Assembly: GCA_030826265.1 (NCBI GenBank)
Contig: JAPJOH010000001.1
Coordinates: 1 to 64,000, forward strand
Source: Collinsella aerofaciens
GTDB taxonomy: Bacteria; Actinomycetota; Coriobacteriia; Coriobacteriales; Coriobacteriaceae
Reading direction: 5' to 3'
Length of the DNA stretch: 64,000 nucleotides
Shown here: positions 18,201-26,941 of the stretch, one piece after another
Numbering within the stretch: the stretch's first letter is position 1
Layout of the letters: each line of letters begins with the position of its first letter
Program-made: the position numbers and the translations under genes
Notes under the pieces: model-generated
Databases searched by the model: none
Told to the model about the DNA's origin: nothing
The model's input: only the letters and a program-made list of their open reading frames with translations

Positions 18201-19735
18201 CGGTCATCGTCGCATCGACGCCCGAGCTCGAGCTCGTGCAGATGGGCAGCTTCGGCTGCGGCCACGATGCGTATCTCACCGACGAGATCGCGCGCATGAT
18301 GGGCGAGATGGGCTCCAAGGTTCCGATGATGATCAAGCTCGATGAGAGCGACGTCGCCGGTCCCATGGGCATTCGCGTGCGTTCGTTTATCGAGTCGGTC
18401 AACCGTCGTCGCGCGGAGGAGCGTGCCGAGGGCGCCCGGGTGCACGCGGTCCATCCGCTCGACGACCCGTATAAGGTCAAGTACACCAAGCGCGACCGGC
18501 ACGACAAGATCGCGCTGGTCCCCAACACCTCCCATGCGTTCTGCAGGCTCATGACCGCGGCGATGCGCAATCAGGGCGTGCGCGCCGAGGCCCTTGATAT
18601 CGGGCGCGAGGATGCCATCCGCCTGGGCAAACGCTATGTGCACAACGACATCTGCTTCCCCGCGCAAATCGTGATCGGCGAGGCGCTCGCGGCACTCGAG
18701 AGCGGTAAGTACGACCCGCACGACGTCGCCGTGGTGACTGGCAAGTATATCGGCGACTGCCGCCTGACGCACTACATGCCCCTGCTGCGCCGCGCGCTCG
18801 ACGACGCGGGATACGACTATGTCCCGGTGCTCACCAACGACGACGTCGATGCCCACAATGCGCATCCGGGCTTCAAGCTCGGCCTTGGCCCGAGCATCCA
18901 GATCGCCTACGGTCTTCCCATGATCGATGCCCTCGAGGCCATGCTTAGGCGCATCCGTCCCTACGAGCTCGAGAAGGGCGCGGCGGACGCTGCGTTCGAC
19001 CGCGCGCTCGATGAGGTTATCGAGGGCATGGAGCGCTCCGGGCTGAGAGGCCAGGCGACGGGCTTCAAACGCGCGCTTGCGATCATGGACGCCGTTCCGT
19101 ACGACCGCTCGAACCCGCATCCGACCGTTCTCATCGTGGGCGAGTACCTGCTCAATTTCCATCTCGGCGCCAACCACGAGATCGAGCGCTACCTCGAGGA
19201 CAACGGGCTCGAGGTCATCGAGGCGCGCATGACCGACGTGATCCGCAAGACCTATTTCTACAAGCATGCGCAGTCGCGCGAGTTCCACGTCGACCTGTCG
19301 CTGCCCGAAAAGGCCTGGTACGCCACGGCGGACAACCTGTTCGAGCTCGCGCACGACCGTTGCGACCGCCTGGGCGCGGCGAGCCCGCTCTACGAGCCGC
19401 CGACGCGCATGCCCGAGCTCGTGCGCGCGAGCGATAAGATCCTGCACCATACGTTCGATGCGGGCGAGGGCGTGCTGATTCCGGCGGAGATTCTCGAGCA
19501 CGCCAAGCGCGGCTGCCGCAACTTCGTGATCCTGCAGCCGTTCGGGTGTCTGCCCAACCATGTCGTGGGGCGCGGGATCATCCATGCGCTCAAGGAGCAG
19601 TATCCCACGGCGCAGTTCCTGCCGCTCGACTACGATCCCGACGTGAGCTTCGCCAACGTGGAGAACCGTCTTCAGATGCTCATCATGAACGCCAAGGCGC
19701 AGGGGTGCGGTGAGGCGCATGGCGAGACCGCGTAA
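15296..19735 (+). CDS. acyl-CoA dehydratase activase-related protein (BadF/BcrA ASKHA x2 + DUF2229 + HgdB-like)
   Basis: A 1,479-residue protein related to activators of 2-hydroxyacyl-CoA dehydratases and benzoyl-CoA reductase, which use ATP to drive an electron from a [4Fe-4S] cluster. It has two ASKHA ATPase domains: DVGSTTTK near residue 9 with the cluster motif CAGGTGAF near 130, and DSGSTTTK near 340 with CSAGCGSF near 463. A Cys-rich linker (CRRCNNRC, near 626) follows, then DUF2229 (about 720-940, with SDTVCFPAKLVHGH) and a further dehydratase-like region (HNDICFPAQIV near 1116). The substrate is unknown and no dehydratase genes are nearby. It overlaps the TetR gene by 17 bases and lies behind the palindrome at 15226. 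Confidence 0.88.
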   Translation: MALLVGLDVGSTTTKVYAMHEDMTEAWWGYRRHGACQTASVRAMLGELAERFPHESLRVAVTGSGARDIATALGASYVQEVVANALAISRFYPQTRCAIELGGQDAKMIFFRTNDKGDIEVADMRMNGSCAGGTGAFIDEMAKLMGVGTESGEFEQLASRGTTVHEVSGRCGVYAKTDIQPLLNEGIPTTDLALSALHAVARQTIGGLAQGIDIEPPVIFEGGTLAYNPTLVRVFREQLNLSDDQVIVPRDPQIMVARGAALSLTDMFASSQPIDLPDAFVRLDKLETVAPASGEGRLAQPFFATPAEQADFTARHGKETPAKGPDAYAPGETVRVALGIDSGSTTTKFALVDEAGELVDSFYASNNGRPLDVAQQGLVSLKNRWETAGVTLAIDAVGTTGYGEELFARAFHADYHTVETVAHARAACACVPDATFVLDIGGQDMKAIWLNHGVLTDIVVNEACSAGCGSFLEGFAKNLGIAVEDIATEAFSSKAPAVLGSRCTVFMNSSVVSEQRRGKGPGDIMAGLCRSIIENVFTKVIRVSNLNRLGDKVVVQGGTFRNDAVLRAFEQYLGKPVTRAPHPGLMGAIGIALLAREECRKGDAGTSFIGLDAVERFEHREFGGVTCRRCNNRCQRAVVAFGDGSLYVTGNRCPRGGAISWDELVREVPAAEELRPQGACEAQAPGTGRDRTAAAPNLFVDREKLLFESYPTVPVSGGRDVTIGIPRVLEFWDTMPFWSTFFSTLGFKVRVSGRSTKAMYERGLAHVTSDTVCFPAKLVHGHIRNLVDAGVDRIFMPIITTVPTENTASTSEWMCAVVKGYPYVMRNSDNPEERFGVPFDTPLFHWYDEGDRNRQLKAWCKETFDIDADLVAKATEQADRAQETFENQLQLRGRQVLENVHEDGGYAVVIASRPYHNDPLVNHGLPKLFSERGIPVLTPDAVPGVCNVDLSNSRIDIVNNYHARMLSCAVIVASTPELELVQMGSFGCGHDAYLTDEIARMMGEMGSKVPMMIKLDESDVAGPMGIRVRSFIESVNRRRAEERAEGARVHAVHPLDDPYKVKYTKRDRHDKIALVPNTSHAFCRLMTAAMRNQGVRAEALDIGREDAIRLGKRYVHNDICFPAQIVIGEALAALESGKYDPHDVAVVTGKYIGDCRLTHYMPLLRRALDDAGYDYVPVLTNDDVDAHNAHPGFKLGLGPSIQIAYGLPMIDALEAMLRRIRPYELEKGAADAAFDRALDEVIEGMERSGLRGQATGFKRALAIMDAVPYDRSNPHPTVLIVGEYLLNFHLGANHEIERYLEDNGLEVIEARMTDVIRKTYFYKHAQSREFHVDLSLPEKAWYATADNLFELAHDRCDRLGAASPLYEPPTRMPELVRASDKILHHTFDAGEGVLIPAEILEHAKRGCRNFVILQPFGCLPNHVVGRGIIHALKEQYPTAQFLPLDYDPDVSFANVENRLQMLIMNAKAQGCGEAHGETA

Positions 19736-20408
19736 GGACGCCGATGCGCCCGATGCACGCACCCGTATCATCGAGGCGTTTTGGGAGCTCATCGAGAACA
19801 ACAGCATCTTCGAGCTGTCGGTTGGCGAGGTGACCCGCGCCGCCCAGTGCAATCGCGGAACGTTTTACTACTATTTTCACGATTTCGATGAACTCGTCGC
19901 CATCGCCATAGCCCAGCTGCTGCAGGATAACGAGCTCATCACCGATGCCCTCTGGCATTTTTCGAGCGAGGGCGACCTTTCGGCGTTCGACCGGCGCGAC
20001 GTCCGCTGCCTGCTGCAGCGCATCGTCATCACCATGAGGGCGGGTGCCGCCGAGCAGGTCGTGCAGGGCATCCATACGATCATCATCGACCGCGTGAGAG
20101 AGATCGTCCACCCCGACGGAGAAGAGCTCAAGGCAGATTCGAGCTTTGCGGTGGGCTTTCTGGTCTCGGGCATCATGGGCTTTGTGATGGCGGTCGGCTT
20201 TGCCCGGGAGGGCGGCGAGGAGATAGACCTCGAGCAGCCGGGGGACAGCGCGTGCGCGTACCTGAGGGCGGTCGCCATGCAGACGGTGGAAACGGTCGCG
20301 CAAGTCGAGGGCGTCGATACATCCGAGCTGCTCGAACGCGTCTCCAAGGAGGCCGATGCCTATCGCGCATCGCGTGCGACGAGTCCCGACGTGGTGAAAG
20401 ACGCCTAG
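19719..20408 (+). CDS. TetR family transcriptional regulator
   Basis: About 229 aa. The N-terminal TetR_N helix-turn-helix covers about residues 10-60, with EVTRAAQCNRGTFYYYF as recognition helix region. The ligand-binding C-terminal half is divergent. ATG 19719 lies inside the end of the activase gene (17-base overlap), so the two are translated from one mRNA. Because the pair shares one promoter with a perfect palindrome, the likely role is feedback control of the activase operon. A GTG at 19710 is a possible alternative start. The ligand is unknown. Confidence 0.88.
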   Translation: MARPRKDADAPDARTRIIEAFWELIENNSIFELSVGEVTRAAQCNRGTFYYYFHDFDELVAIAIAQLLQDNELITDALWHFSSEGDLSAFDRRDVRCLLQRIVITMRAGAAEQVVQGIHTIIIDRVREIVHPDGEELKADSSFAVGFLVSGIMGFVMAVGFAREGGEEIDLEQPGDSACAYLRAVAMQTVETVAQVEGVDTSELLERVSKEADAYRASRATSPDVVKDA

Positions 20409-20600
20409 GGTTTCTCTTGCGGGGCGCCTGTCGCGCATCGCGCGGTGAGTCCCGCGATGCGGTCATAACCTGCATTCATGTGAGCCGGGTTTATAGATAT
20501 TCCTCCAGCTGTTAACATAGACAACCTGTGGGTAAAGAGACAAAAGCGCCGCCGACGGGCGGGCGTTTTGATTTCGATGAACTCATGTAAGGAAACGAGC
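20409..20600 (+). promoter_or_regulatory. leader region of clpC
   Basis: Contains a hairpin at 20541-20570 (CAAAAGCGCC with GGGCGTTTTG) close to the clpC start. I see no CtsR, HrcA/CIRCE or HspR-type operator by eye. Confidence 0.4.
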
Positions 20601-23243
20601 ATGTTAGATAGATTTACCGATCGAGCGCGCAAGGTCATGTCGATGGCCAAACAGGAGGCGCTCGATCTGCACTCAAATAAGGTGGGCACCGAGCACCTGC
20701 TGCTCGCACTCGCCAAGGAGGACGAGGGCATCGCTGCCGAGGCGCTGCGCTCGCTTGATATCTCCTACGACGACATCATGGACACCCTCAAGGAGGTCCA
20801 GACCACGGTTCCCGAGCCCAGCGAGGAGACCGAGGCTGCCAAGCTTGCCTTTACGCCGCTCGTCATTAGCGTGATGGAGCGCTCCTTCCGCGTGGCACGT
20901 GAGAACAACCAGACCTACGTGTCGACCGAGCACTTGCTGATTGGCATCGTCGAAGAGGGTAACGGCATGGCCATGGACATCCTCATGCGCCTGGGTGTGT
21001 CGTCCGCCTCCATCAAAAAGGCTATCGAGAAACTTACTGCCAAGGACCAGGACAAGAAGCGTCCGCTCGCCGGCGCCGGTGCCGGGCGTCCCGGTGCGGG
21101 CCTGCCGTTCTTTAGCGGCTCGGACGCGTCGCAGCAAAAGGGGAGCGGCACCGATACGCTTAAGCAGTTCGCCACCAACCTTACGCAGAAGGCGCGCGAC
21201 GGCGAGCTCGACCCTGTAATTGGTCGCGAAAAGGAAGTCCAGCGTATGATGGAGATCCTTTCGCGTCGCACCAAGAACAATCCGCTTATCTTGGGCGACC
21301 CCGGCGTGGGCAAGACGGCCATCGTCGAGGGTCTGGCTCAGCAGATTGCAGCTGGCAACGTGCCCGAGAACCTTATGAACCAGAACATCTGGACGCTCGA
21401 CCTGCCGGGCCTCGTTGCGGGCGCCAAGTATCGCGGTGAGTTTGAGGAGCGCCTCAAGAACGTGATCCAGGAGGCCACCGAAGCTGACGACGTCATCCTG
21501 TTTATTGACGAGATGCACACCATCATCGGTGCCGGCTCTGCCGAGGGCTCCATCGACGCGAGCTCCATGCTCAAGCCCGTGCTCGCGCGCGGTGCCTTCC
21601 AGATTATCGGCGCCACCACGGCCGAGGAATTCCGCAAGTACCTCACCAAGGACCCGGCCTTCGAGCGTCGCTTCCAGACCATCGATGTCGAGGAGCCGAG
21701 CGTCGAGGACACGGTCAAGATCCTGACCGCGCTTAAGCCGCGCTACGAGGAGCACCACCATGTGCGCTATACGCAGGGTGCTATCGAGGCCGCCGCGAAC
21801 CTCTCCGACCGCTACATCCAGGATCGCTTCCTGCCCGATAAGGCCATCGACCTCATTGACGAGGCCGGCGCCCGCGCCCGCATCGCCGCCAACCGCGCGC
21901 CCGAGCCGGTGCGCGAGGCCGAGCATCGCGTGGAGGAGCTTAAGGCCGCCGCGCAGGAGGCCACCGAGAGCGACGACATGAACAAGGCCGCCGAGATCAC
22001 CGAGCAGCAAAAGGCTGCCGAGATTGAGCTCGCCGAGGCCAAGGCTGCCTGGACGGCCGAGCTCGACGCCAGCCCGCTCACCATCGATGTCTCCCAGATT
22101 GCCGACATCGTGTCCGTGACCTCGGGCGTGCCGGTGTCCTCGCTCACCGAGAGCGAGAGCCGCCGCCTGCTGCAGGCCGAAAGCGTGCTCAAGACGCGCA
22201 TCATCGGTCAGGACGAGGCCGTCGAGGCCGTTGCCAAGGCCGTGCGCCGCAGCCGCTCGCCGCTCAAGGACCCGCGTCGCCCCGGCGGCAGCTTTATCTT
22301 CCTGGGCCCCACCGGCACGGGCAAAACCGAGCTCGCCAAGACGCTCGCCGAGTATCTCTTTGGCAGCAAGGACGCGCTCATCAGCTTCGATATGTCGGAG
22401 TTTGGCAGTGAGTTCGAGGTCTCCAAGCTCATCGGTAGCCCCCCGGGCTATGTGGGCCACGACGAGGGCGGCCAGCTCACCAAGGCTGTTCGCCGTCACC
22501 CGTACTCGGTCGTGCTGTTCGACGAGATCGAGAAGGCGCACCCCGACATCTTCAATATCCTGCTGCAGGTGTTGGAGGAGGGCCGTCTGACCGATAGCCA
22601 GGGCAAGACGGTCGACTTCCGCAATACGGTGATCATCATGACGTCAAACGTGGGCGCCCGCGAGATCGCGCAGGATGCGAGCGTTGGCTTTGGCACCACC
22701 GGCGAGCAGGGCCTCACCTCGAGTGAGATCCGCGGCCGCGCGATGGGCGAGCTCAAGCGCCTGTTCCGCCCCGAGCTGCTCAACCGTATCGACGACATCG
22801 TGGTGTTCCAGAAGCTCTCGGGCGAGAACCTGACCAAGATTGCGCACCTGCTGGTGGACGATCTGCGCCAGCGCCTGATCGCAAACGGCATGAACATCAA
22901 GCTTACCGATGCGGCCTACGACAAGATTGTGGCGGAGGGTACCGACCTCACCAACGGCGCGCGTCCGCTGCGTCGTGCCATCCAAAAGCTCATCGAGGAT
23001 CCGCTGTCCGAGGAACTGCTGGCTGGCGAGTGGGGCGAGGGCGATACCGTCCTGTGCGACGTGGCCGATGGCAAGTTTGTCTTTAGCCGCGGCACGGGCG
23101 AGATCCCGGCACCGCGTCCGGCGGGCACGCTTGGTGGCGATACCGCCCCGGCGGTACCGCACACCGGCAACGCCGCGCCCGTGAGCGGCGGCGTGACCTC
23201 GGGCCCCGGCGGCATGATGCAAGCCGGTTCCGGCGCGCTGTAG
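20601..23243 (+). CDS. clpC: ATP-dependent Clp protease ATP-binding subunit ClpC
   Basis: Hsp100 unfoldase that feeds substrates to ClpP. Order: two Clp-N repeats (about 1-150), a short Gly/Ala linker, AAA+ domain 1 with Walker A GDPGVGKTAIV near residue 231 and FIDEMHT, a UVR-type coiled-coil middle region (about 440-490) that marks ClpC rather than ClpB, AAA+ domain 2 with GPTGTGKTE near 568, and a Gly/Pro-rich tail. The frame opens at 20568, but ATG 20601 has an aagga site and gives the usual MLDRFTDRARKV start, 880 aa. It is probably monocistronic, with a terminator just after. Confidence 0.95.
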   Translation: MLDRFTDRARKVMSMAKQEALDLHSNKVGTEHLLLALAKEDEGIAAEALRSLDISYDDIMDTLKEVQTTVPEPSEETEAAKLAFTPLVISVMERSFRVARENNQTYVSTEHLLIGIVEEGNGMAMDILMRLGVSSASIKKAIEKLTAKDQDKKRPLAGAGAGRPGAGLPFFSGSDASQQKGSGTDTLKQFATNLTQKARDGELDPVIGREKEVQRMMEILSRRTKNNPLILGDPGVGKTAIVEGLAQQIAAGNVPENLMNQNIWTLDLPGLVAGAKYRGEFEERLKNVIQEATEADDVILFIDEMHTIIGAGSAEGSIDASSMLKPVLARGAFQIIGATTAEEFRKYLTKDPAFERRFQTIDVEEPSVEDTVKILTALKPRYEEHHHVRYTQGAIEAAANLSDRYIQDRFLPDKAIDLIDEAGARARIAANRAPEPVREAEHRVEELKAAAQEATESDDMNKAAEITEQQKAAEIELAEAKAAWTAELDASPLTIDVSQIADIVSVTSGVPVSSLTESESRRLLQAESVLKTRIIGQDEAVEAVAKAVRRSRSPLKDPRRPGGSFIFLGPTGTGKTELAKTLAEYLFGSKDALISFDMSEFGSEFEVSKLIGSPPGYVGHDEGGQLTKAVRRHPYSVVLFDEIEKAHPDIFNILLQVLEEGRLTDSQGKTVDFRNTVIIMTSNVGAREIAQDASVGFGTTGEQGLTSSEIRGRAMGELKRLFRPELLNRIDDIVVFQKLSGENLTKIAHLLVDDLRQRLIANGMNIKLTDAAYDKIVAEGTDLTNGARPLRRAIQKLIEDPLSEELLAGEWGEGDTVLCDVADGKFVFSRGTGEIPAPRPAGTLGGDTAPAVPHTGNAAPVSGGVTSGPGGMMQAGSGAL

Positions 23244-23268
23244 GGCGTGGCGACAATTTGATACGCGC

Positions 23269-23303
23269 AATCGAGGCGCTCCGGAAAGGGCGCCTCGATT
23301 TGT
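23269..23303 (+). terminator. terminator after clpC
   Basis: AATCGAGGCGC pairs with GCGCCTCGATT, followed by a short T-rich stretch. Confidence 0.82.
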
Positions 23304-23457
23304 AGAGCTGCGGAAGTTGTGACCGTTACGCTATACGGTCCACCGTTAGCCGATGATGCGAGGGCGCTCGGCGTTTTCGACTGGTTTATGCACGCAAAGT
23401 CTGGGAATATACAAGTCGCATGTCTTACTGTCTAACCAGTTGCGCCAAGGAGGCACC

Positions 23458-24915
23458 ATGGACTACAAGATTACCGGCTACGAGCCCGCCCAGCTGTTCC
23501 ATTTCTTTGAGGAAGTCAGCGCGATCCCCCGTGGGTCTGGCAACGAGAAGGGCATCAGCGATTTCCTGGTTGCGTTTGCCAAGGAGCGCGGTCTCGATGT
23601 GTACCAGGACGAGGTCTACAACGTCATCATTCGCAAGCCCGCATCTGCCGGTGCCGAGAATGCCCCGACCGTGATGCTGCAGGGCCACATCGATATGGTG
23701 TGCGACAAGTTGGGCTCCGTCGAGCACGACTTTACGACCGATGGTATCGACCTGGTCGTCAAGGACGGCGTCCTCACCGCTAACGGCACCACTCTGGGCG
23801 CCGACAACGGTATTGCCGTCGCGCTTATGCTTACCGTGCTCAACGACGATTCGATTACCCATCCGGCCCTCGAGTGCGTGTTCACCACCGACGAGGAGAC
23901 TGGCCTGGTCGGCGCCGAGACGCTCGACAAGTCCCAGATTAGCGCCCGCACCATGATCAACCTTGACTCCGAGGAAGAGGGCGTTGCCACCGTCAGCTGT
24001 GCCGGCGGCGTCGTCGTTACCTACACCTGCCCGATCGCGCGCGAGCACAAGACCGGTAGCACCCTCACGCTCGACATCTCCGGCCTGCTGGGCGGCCACT
24101 CCGGCAGCGATATCAACCTGGAGCGCGGCAACGGCAACCTCATCATGGCCCGCATCATCGACCGCCTGATGGTTGCCGGCGAGCCCGCCATCGTTAGCTT
24201 TAACGGCGGCACCAAGGACAACGCCATCAACCGTGAGTGCAAGGCTGTTCTGGTCTACGCCGACCACGCTGCCGCCGAGGCCGCGGCCCAGATCGCAAAG
24301 GGCATCATCGCCGACGTCACTGCCGAGCTCGAGGTCTTCGACCCCGGCTTTACTTGCACCGTCGAGATTGCCGACGACGCCGAGGTTGAGGCCATGGACC
24401 AGAAGTCCGCGCTTGCCCTCATCCGCGCCCTGCGCCTTGCCCCTAACGGCGTGATTCGCCGCAACGTCGCCACCGACGGCTCCGTCGAGGTTTCCTCCAA
24501 CATCGGCGTGGTCGCCACCTCCGATGACGAGGTCAAGATCATGCTGTCCCCGCGCTCTTCGATCACCTCGCTGCAGAACGAGTTCAAGGACCGTCTGCAG
24601 ACGCTGGCCGATGTCCTGGGCTTCGACGCCAAGTTTGAGTTTGAGTATCCCGGCTGGAGCTATGCCGAGCATTCGCCGGTCCGCGAAGTCTTTGTCGAGA
24701 GCTATCGAGAGCTCTTTGGCTCCGAGCTGCGCATCGAGTCCATTCACGCCGGCCTTGAGTGCGGCCTGTTTGCCGAGGCTCTGCACGGCCTGGACGCCAT
24801 CGCCGTGGGCCCGACGCTCTCCGATGTCCATACCCCGGACGAGAGCATGGAGCTCGCTTCTGCCGAGCGCTTCTACGAGCTGCTCATCGACGTCCTCAAG
24901 CGCCTCGCTGCGTAA
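23458..24915 (+). CDS. pepD: aminoacyl-histidine dipeptidase (PepD-like, M20 family)
   Basis: A cytosolic zinc dipeptidase cleaving Xaa-His and other dipeptides. M20 metal and catalytic motifs are present: GHIDMVCDK, GADNG and TTDEETGLVGAE in the N-terminal half, the dimerisation (lid) domain in the middle with GLLGGHSGSDI, and HAGLECG near the end. ATG 23458 follows aaggagg and gives 485 aa, the same length as E. coli PepD. The longer frame from 23353 has no support. The gene stands alone and has a strong terminator. Confidence 0.93.
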   Translation: MDYKITGYEPAQLFHFFEEVSAIPRGSGNEKGISDFLVAFAKERGLDVYQDEVYNVIIRKPASAGAENAPTVMLQGHIDMVCDKLGSVEHDFTTDGIDLVVKDGVLTANGTTLGADNGIAVALMLTVLNDDSITHPALECVFTTDEETGLVGAETLDKSQISARTMINLDSEEEGVATVSCAGGVVVTYTCPIAREHKTGSTLTLDISGLLGGHSGSDINLERGNGNLIMARIIDRLMVAGEPAIVSFNGGTKDNAINRECKAVLVYADHAAAEAAAQIAKGIIADVTAELEVFDPGFTCTVEIADDAEVEAMDQKSALALIRALRLAPNGVIRRNVATDGSVEVSSNIGVVATSDDEVKIMLSPRSSITSLQNEFKDRLQTLADVLGFDAKFEFEYPGWSYAEHSPVREVFVESYRELFGSELRIESIHAGLECGLFAEALHGLDAIAVGPTLSDVHTPDESMELASAERFYELLIDVLKRLAA

Positions 24916-24970
24916 AGGTTGCGCTAGCAGCAGTCCGAGTCACGTGCTAGCGGATTGCAAATGACATTAT

Positions 24971-25017
24971 GAGAGGGGGCACCCGGTCTTTTGCGACGGG
25001 TGCCCCCTCTCTTTTGT
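24971..25017. terminator. terminator between pepD and hipA
   Basis: GAGAGGGGGCACCCG pairs with CGGGTGCCCCCTCTC (15 bp) and is followed by TTTTGTTT. It serves pepD; the convergent hipA gene ends 26 bases further on. Confidence 0.93.
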
Positions 25018-25042
25018 TTGATAATTGCGAAATTACGGCCAC

Positions 25043-26347
25043 CTAGTCCATTTCTGCCCTGATGAGGTCGAGGGCGCGCTGGCAGTTTTCGCGGACGGGG
25101 CCGAGCATATGCTCGCGCAGGTCCGCCATGCCGGGCAGGTCGGCGTATTCGTCCACGACCTCTTCCATGCAAATGGGTACCTCGTAGGCGAGGTCCATCA
25201 TGGTCGCAAAGCAAAACTTCTCGGATAGCCCGGCATCGGTGAGCGTCGCCTCCAGCGTGGGGTCGCCCATACCGTGGTATCGGCGGATAGCGCCTGGACC
25301 GATGCACCCCACACGATTTTCGCCGCCAACGCTCATGGCAAGGCGCGCCCGGCGGCGCATGCGCTCATACGCCAAACCCGACGCGACATCGTACATTCGA
25401 GCCATCATGGCTGCGCCGTCGTTTCCAAGGAGCAGGGAATAGTTTTTCGCGTGCGCATCCGGTGCGCCGATGATGGCGTTAAAGAAAAGTATCTGCGTAA
25501 ACAGATACAGGTTAAGTTGATGGTGGCTCGTATTTACGAGGAGCTCTTGAATGTCGCGTGTGGTCGGGCCGCCGTCTGCCGTGTACTTTTGGGCGGGCAT
25601 CACCCCAAGTGCCTGACAGAGGTCTTCTTGATGTAGGCGCCTGATCGTTCCGTCTTTGACTTTCACGCGGTCATAGCGCTCAACAATGAGGGCGGGTTCG
25701 TCCTCAAACATACGATATTCGACGTTTGCCGTTGCGATGCCGGCGCGCTGGGCGCTTTTCATGCAGACAAACTCATTGAGAGCCTCGAGTTTAAATCCGA
25801 TAACGCCATTTTTGAAAATATGCGTCGTGGGCGAGGAGCCCATGCATTCGCACCAGCGGTCGTTTATGAACGCGAGCGCGAACTTGCCCTGGTTGCCTCC
25901 AAGTGACCAACTTTCATCTAGACCCATCCACGATGCATCGCGGTCATCTCTGATCGACTTGAGACGAAGAGCAATTTCGTGGTCGTCTATAGGGCGGTAT
26001 TCGCCAGCGCGATGCAGGACGGCGTCGGCATCTTCTTCGGCACAAAACTGCACTCCGCCCGGACAGTCGAGTCCGATATGGCTGAGCAACGCAACGGGAT
26101 TGTTGGGCCTAACGTCGAATTCGGCGGCAATCGCTTTTCGTTGGTCCTCGCTGTCGGGTAGAAGGCCAAACAGGTACGGATTCATGACCTGTTGTCCGTA
26201 TGTGCGATTCGATACGGGTATGTTGGTCGATAGGGCTGGCCCGTCATAGTCATGATCGTAGGTAAAGCTGATAAGACCGTTCTCATCTTGCGCGAGCGTT
26301 CCAGCAGGCACGCCGCAAATAATGGTCCGAAGCGTTTTGCTGGCCAT
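25043..26347 (-). CDS. hipA: HipA-type serine/threonine kinase toxin
   Basis: Kinase toxin of a type II toxin-antitoxin system; the E. coli relative phosphorylates glutamyl-tRNA synthetase and induces dormancy. The 434-aa protein has the N-terminal subdomain 1 (couple_hipA), a Gly-rich ATP loop LGGNQGKFAL, the catalytic loop DAHAKNYS near residue 295 and the metal-binding MYDVAS near 315. All key residues appear intact, so it should be active. Its start lies 3 bases after the stop of hipB, so the pair is one operon on the minus strand. Confidence 0.92.
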   Translation of the reverse strand: MASKTLRTIICGVPAGTLAQDENGLISFTYDHDYDGPALSTNIPVSNRTYGQQVMNPYLFGLLPDSEDQRKAIAAEFDVRPNNPVALLSHIGLDCPGGVQFCAEEDADAVLHRAGEYRPIDDHEIALRLKSIRDDRDASWMGLDESWSLGGNQGKFALAFINDRWCECMGSSPTTHIFKNGVIGFKLEALNEFVCMKSAQRAGIATANVEYRMFEDEPALIVERYDRVKVKDGTIRRLHQEDLCQALGVMPAQKYTADGGPTTRDIQELLVNTSHHQLNLYLFTQILFFNAIIGAPDAHAKNYSLLLGNDGAAMMARMYDVASGLAYERMRRRARLAMSVGGENRVGCIGPGAIRRYHGMGDPTLEATLTDAGLSEKFCFATMMDLAYEVPICMEEVVDEYADLPGMADLREHMLGPVRENCQRALDLIRAEMD

Positions 26348-26350
26348 TGG

Positions 26351-26821
26351 CTACCTCCCTTTGGGCCTTGTTTGGGCAGATGGGTTTGTGGCAATCGAGA
26401 CTCCGAGATTGGACATGGCGAAATCGGCGAAGGCCTTGTCGTAGAGCTCGGACGTAAAGGGGACATCTGCGAGAGCCGGAATGGCTGCGCTGCGACGGTT
26501 GCGATGGTGAAAACGTTGAGCGTGATGGCGCCTGGGGGTGCTACGAGGTTGCAAATCAGCATGCGGGGCGTCGACTGGTTGCTCGTTTTTCGATTCGTCG
26601 ATATCCCCTTGAGCGGCGAGCGCCAGTCCGAGAGCATTGAAGATTGCCAACAGCTTGTCGAGCCGAATACCCGTGGCATCTCCCAGCTCGAGCGATGCGA
26701 GCAGGCGCTCCGAAACACCGGCCTTATTAGCGAGGGCGGCACGGGTGAGACCCTGAGCCTCGCGTGCCTGGCGCACGTAGATGCCAGCTTGGCGCGGTGT
26801 GGTGATGGGAAGGGTATCCAC
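26351..26821 (-). CDS. hipB: HipB-like antitoxin, XRE-family HTH
   Basis: DNA-binding antitoxin of the hipBA pair, 156 aa. Residues about 12-65 form an XRE helix-turn-helix (IYVRQAREAQGLTRAALANKAG then SERLLASLELG). The C-terminal half is Arg/His/Pro-rich and longer than in classic HipB (under 100 aa), so it may contact the kinase. It starts with GTG, with aggag six bases upstream. Three copies of a 15-bp half-site lie directly upstream and are the likely autoregulatory operators. Confidence 0.85.
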   Translation of the reverse strand: MDTLPITTPRQAGIYVRQAREAQGLTRAALANKAGVSERLLASLELGDATGIRLDKLLAIFNALGLALAAQGDIDESKNEQPVDAPHADLQPRSTPRRHHAQRFHHRNRRSAAIPALADVPFTSELYDKAFADFAMSNLGVSIATNPSAQTRPKGR

Positions 26822-26836
26822 GGCGATCTCCTAACG

Positions 26837-26904
26837 TGCAGACTTTTGCATCATAGTATGACATGCAAAAGTCTGCATGAAAAGGCCTCATGCAAAACTC
26901 TGCA
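26837..26904. promoter_or_regulatory. hipBA operator array
   Basis: TGCAGACTTTTGCAT (26837-26851) and ATGCAAAAGTCTGCA (26863-26877) form a perfect inverted repeat with an 11-bp spacer. A third copy with one change, ATGCAAAACTCTGCA, lies at 26890-26904 and is flanked by AGGCCTCAT direct repeats. Confidence 0.8.
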
Positions 26905-26941
26905 TTAGGCCTCATCCGGACGTTTAGTTTTGAAGGGTGTT

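Noticed and set aside
17273..19852. 859-codon minus-strand frame opposite the activase
   Set aside because: The plus strand has clear domains across the entire stretch; the mirror frame is Arg/His/Val-rich without motifs.
20673..22541. 622-codon minus-strand frame opposite clpC
   Set aside because: Shadow of the clpC codon pattern.
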